Shown in pieces: positions 27,609 through 28,240 of a stretch of DNA of 28,240 bases. Position numbers and translations under genes: made by a program. Under the pieces are notes generated by a model. The model had not been told where the DNA came from. It was given only the letters and a program-made list of their open reading frames with translations, and did not search any database. Position 1 is the first letter of the stretch; every line of letters begins with the position of its first letter. The DNA comes from Paramacrobiotus richtersi (Eukaryota; Tardigrada; Eutardigrada; Parachela; Macrobiotidae), in assembly GCA_034698045.1 (NCBI GenBank), contig JAQGAU010000431.1:1-28240 (forward strand), given 5' to 3'.

Positions 27609-28240
27609 CTATAAATAAAAGCAGCAGCTAAGATCGTTATCAACTAGTACAACTTTGACTTGCGCTAACTATTTTATGTCTTGGGTATACGACGACAAAA
27701 GTGCCAACTCACTGCCCAGAAGGCAGCGAATCTAATTTGGTTTCAAGTCAACTTTCAACGTCAGTTAACGCAGTACATCCCATGGGCGCTTGTGCAGCCG
27801 TCAAGCGCACATGTAACCAAGAGGGGAATCACTGCAATCTCGACAGTGAATTAACACTGTTCGTCGTCGTGTACAGAAGACTGGTAATTCGCAATTAGCG
27901 TTCTCAAAAAAGCTAATAACACAGATAACGGCAGAAAAGCCTGACGCGACAGATAGGTTGATGTGGAAATTTCAATAACCAAAGAAAATGACCGCCACCG
28001 CCGCGTTTTGCTGTCGACATTAGAAAAACTACACCAGCCCGTGGTCTTTCACATTTGGCCTCTCGCATCATTGTTACACGTAAGACTGGACAATCTCGCT
28101 CTTCTACTGGATCCTTCTGCACAATGTTCACACAATACTGTATTGCAACATCTGTACATAAAACAGTGGGCAACCTCCTCTTTTACAGAGCACGGTATCA
28201 TTGGCAAACGAAGAGTTCTGTGTAGACAGGCTTATTTAGT
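27609..28240. other. Presumed intron 2 of the FABP-like gene and window end
   Basis: 27620-27880 is homologous to the intron at 21045-21290 and to 13109-13330. Beyond 27880 I see nothing recognisable; a minus-strand frame at 27913-28173 has no family feature. Confidence 0.45.

Noticed and set aside
1..28240. tRNA, rRNA, CRISPR or bacterial-type operon features
   Set aside because: No paired tRNA A and B boxes with cloverleaf, no rRNA core sequence, no regularly spaced repeats and no ribosome-binding-site pattern were seen.

Overview
The window is eukaryotic: short GT-AG introns interrupt almost every recognisable gene, the genes have separate signal-peptide exons, and remnants of non-LTR retrotransposons are present. 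Most recognisable genes encode secreted proteins, and several belong to the calycin superfamily (lipocalins and fatty-acid-binding-protein-like folds). A secreted FABP-like family that keeps an 'LGVP' motif recalls the SAHS proteins of tardigrades. My best guess is therefore an invertebrate, possibly a eutardigrade. This is inference from protein style, not from a marker gene.

Layout. 1-2100: little recognisable (a GGCAATGCC-type palindromic repeat and one 115-residue open frame). 2111-3012 (-): a single-domain secreted lipocalin. 3630-5555 (+): an intact seven-exon gene for a secreted protein with two lipocalin domains (copy 1). 6104-6660 (+): broken copy of a small secreted peptide gene. 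7730-8200 (-): fragment of a retroelement nuclease-like domain. 8893-12318 (+): double-lipocalin copy 2, intact, but with a 5'-truncated CR1-like retrotransposon in intron 1 (about 9013-10535, - strand). 12679-13085 (-): broken copy of the FABP-like family. 13976-15508 (+): double-lipocalin copy 3, a clear pseudogene. 16119-16657 and 19068-19537 (+): two intact two-exon small secreted peptide genes. 17.4-18.7 kb: non-coding stretch with repeated palindromes and a CCAAT/CRE promoter-like block. 20516-21907 (-): an intact four-exon FABP-like gene. 22.14-22.26 kb: relic of the double-lipocalin upstream region. 23841-24163 (+): a two-exon cysteine-knot-like secreted peptide. 26360-26740: a nearly perfect 380-bp foldback. 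27116-27608 (-): the 3' half of another FABP-like gene whose 5' exons are not visible.

The array looks like repeated duplication of a block with the order [FABP-like or lipocalin gene, minus strand] - [double lipocalin, plus strand] - [small secreted peptide, plus strand], followed by decay of individual members, partial sequence homogenisation and retroelement insertion. A shared job in binding or carrying small hydrophobic molecules outside the cell is a reasonable inference for the calycin members. No ligand can be read from the sequence. Gene models are hand-spliced from reading frames, splice signals and comparison among the copies inside this window; no transcript or database evidence was available.
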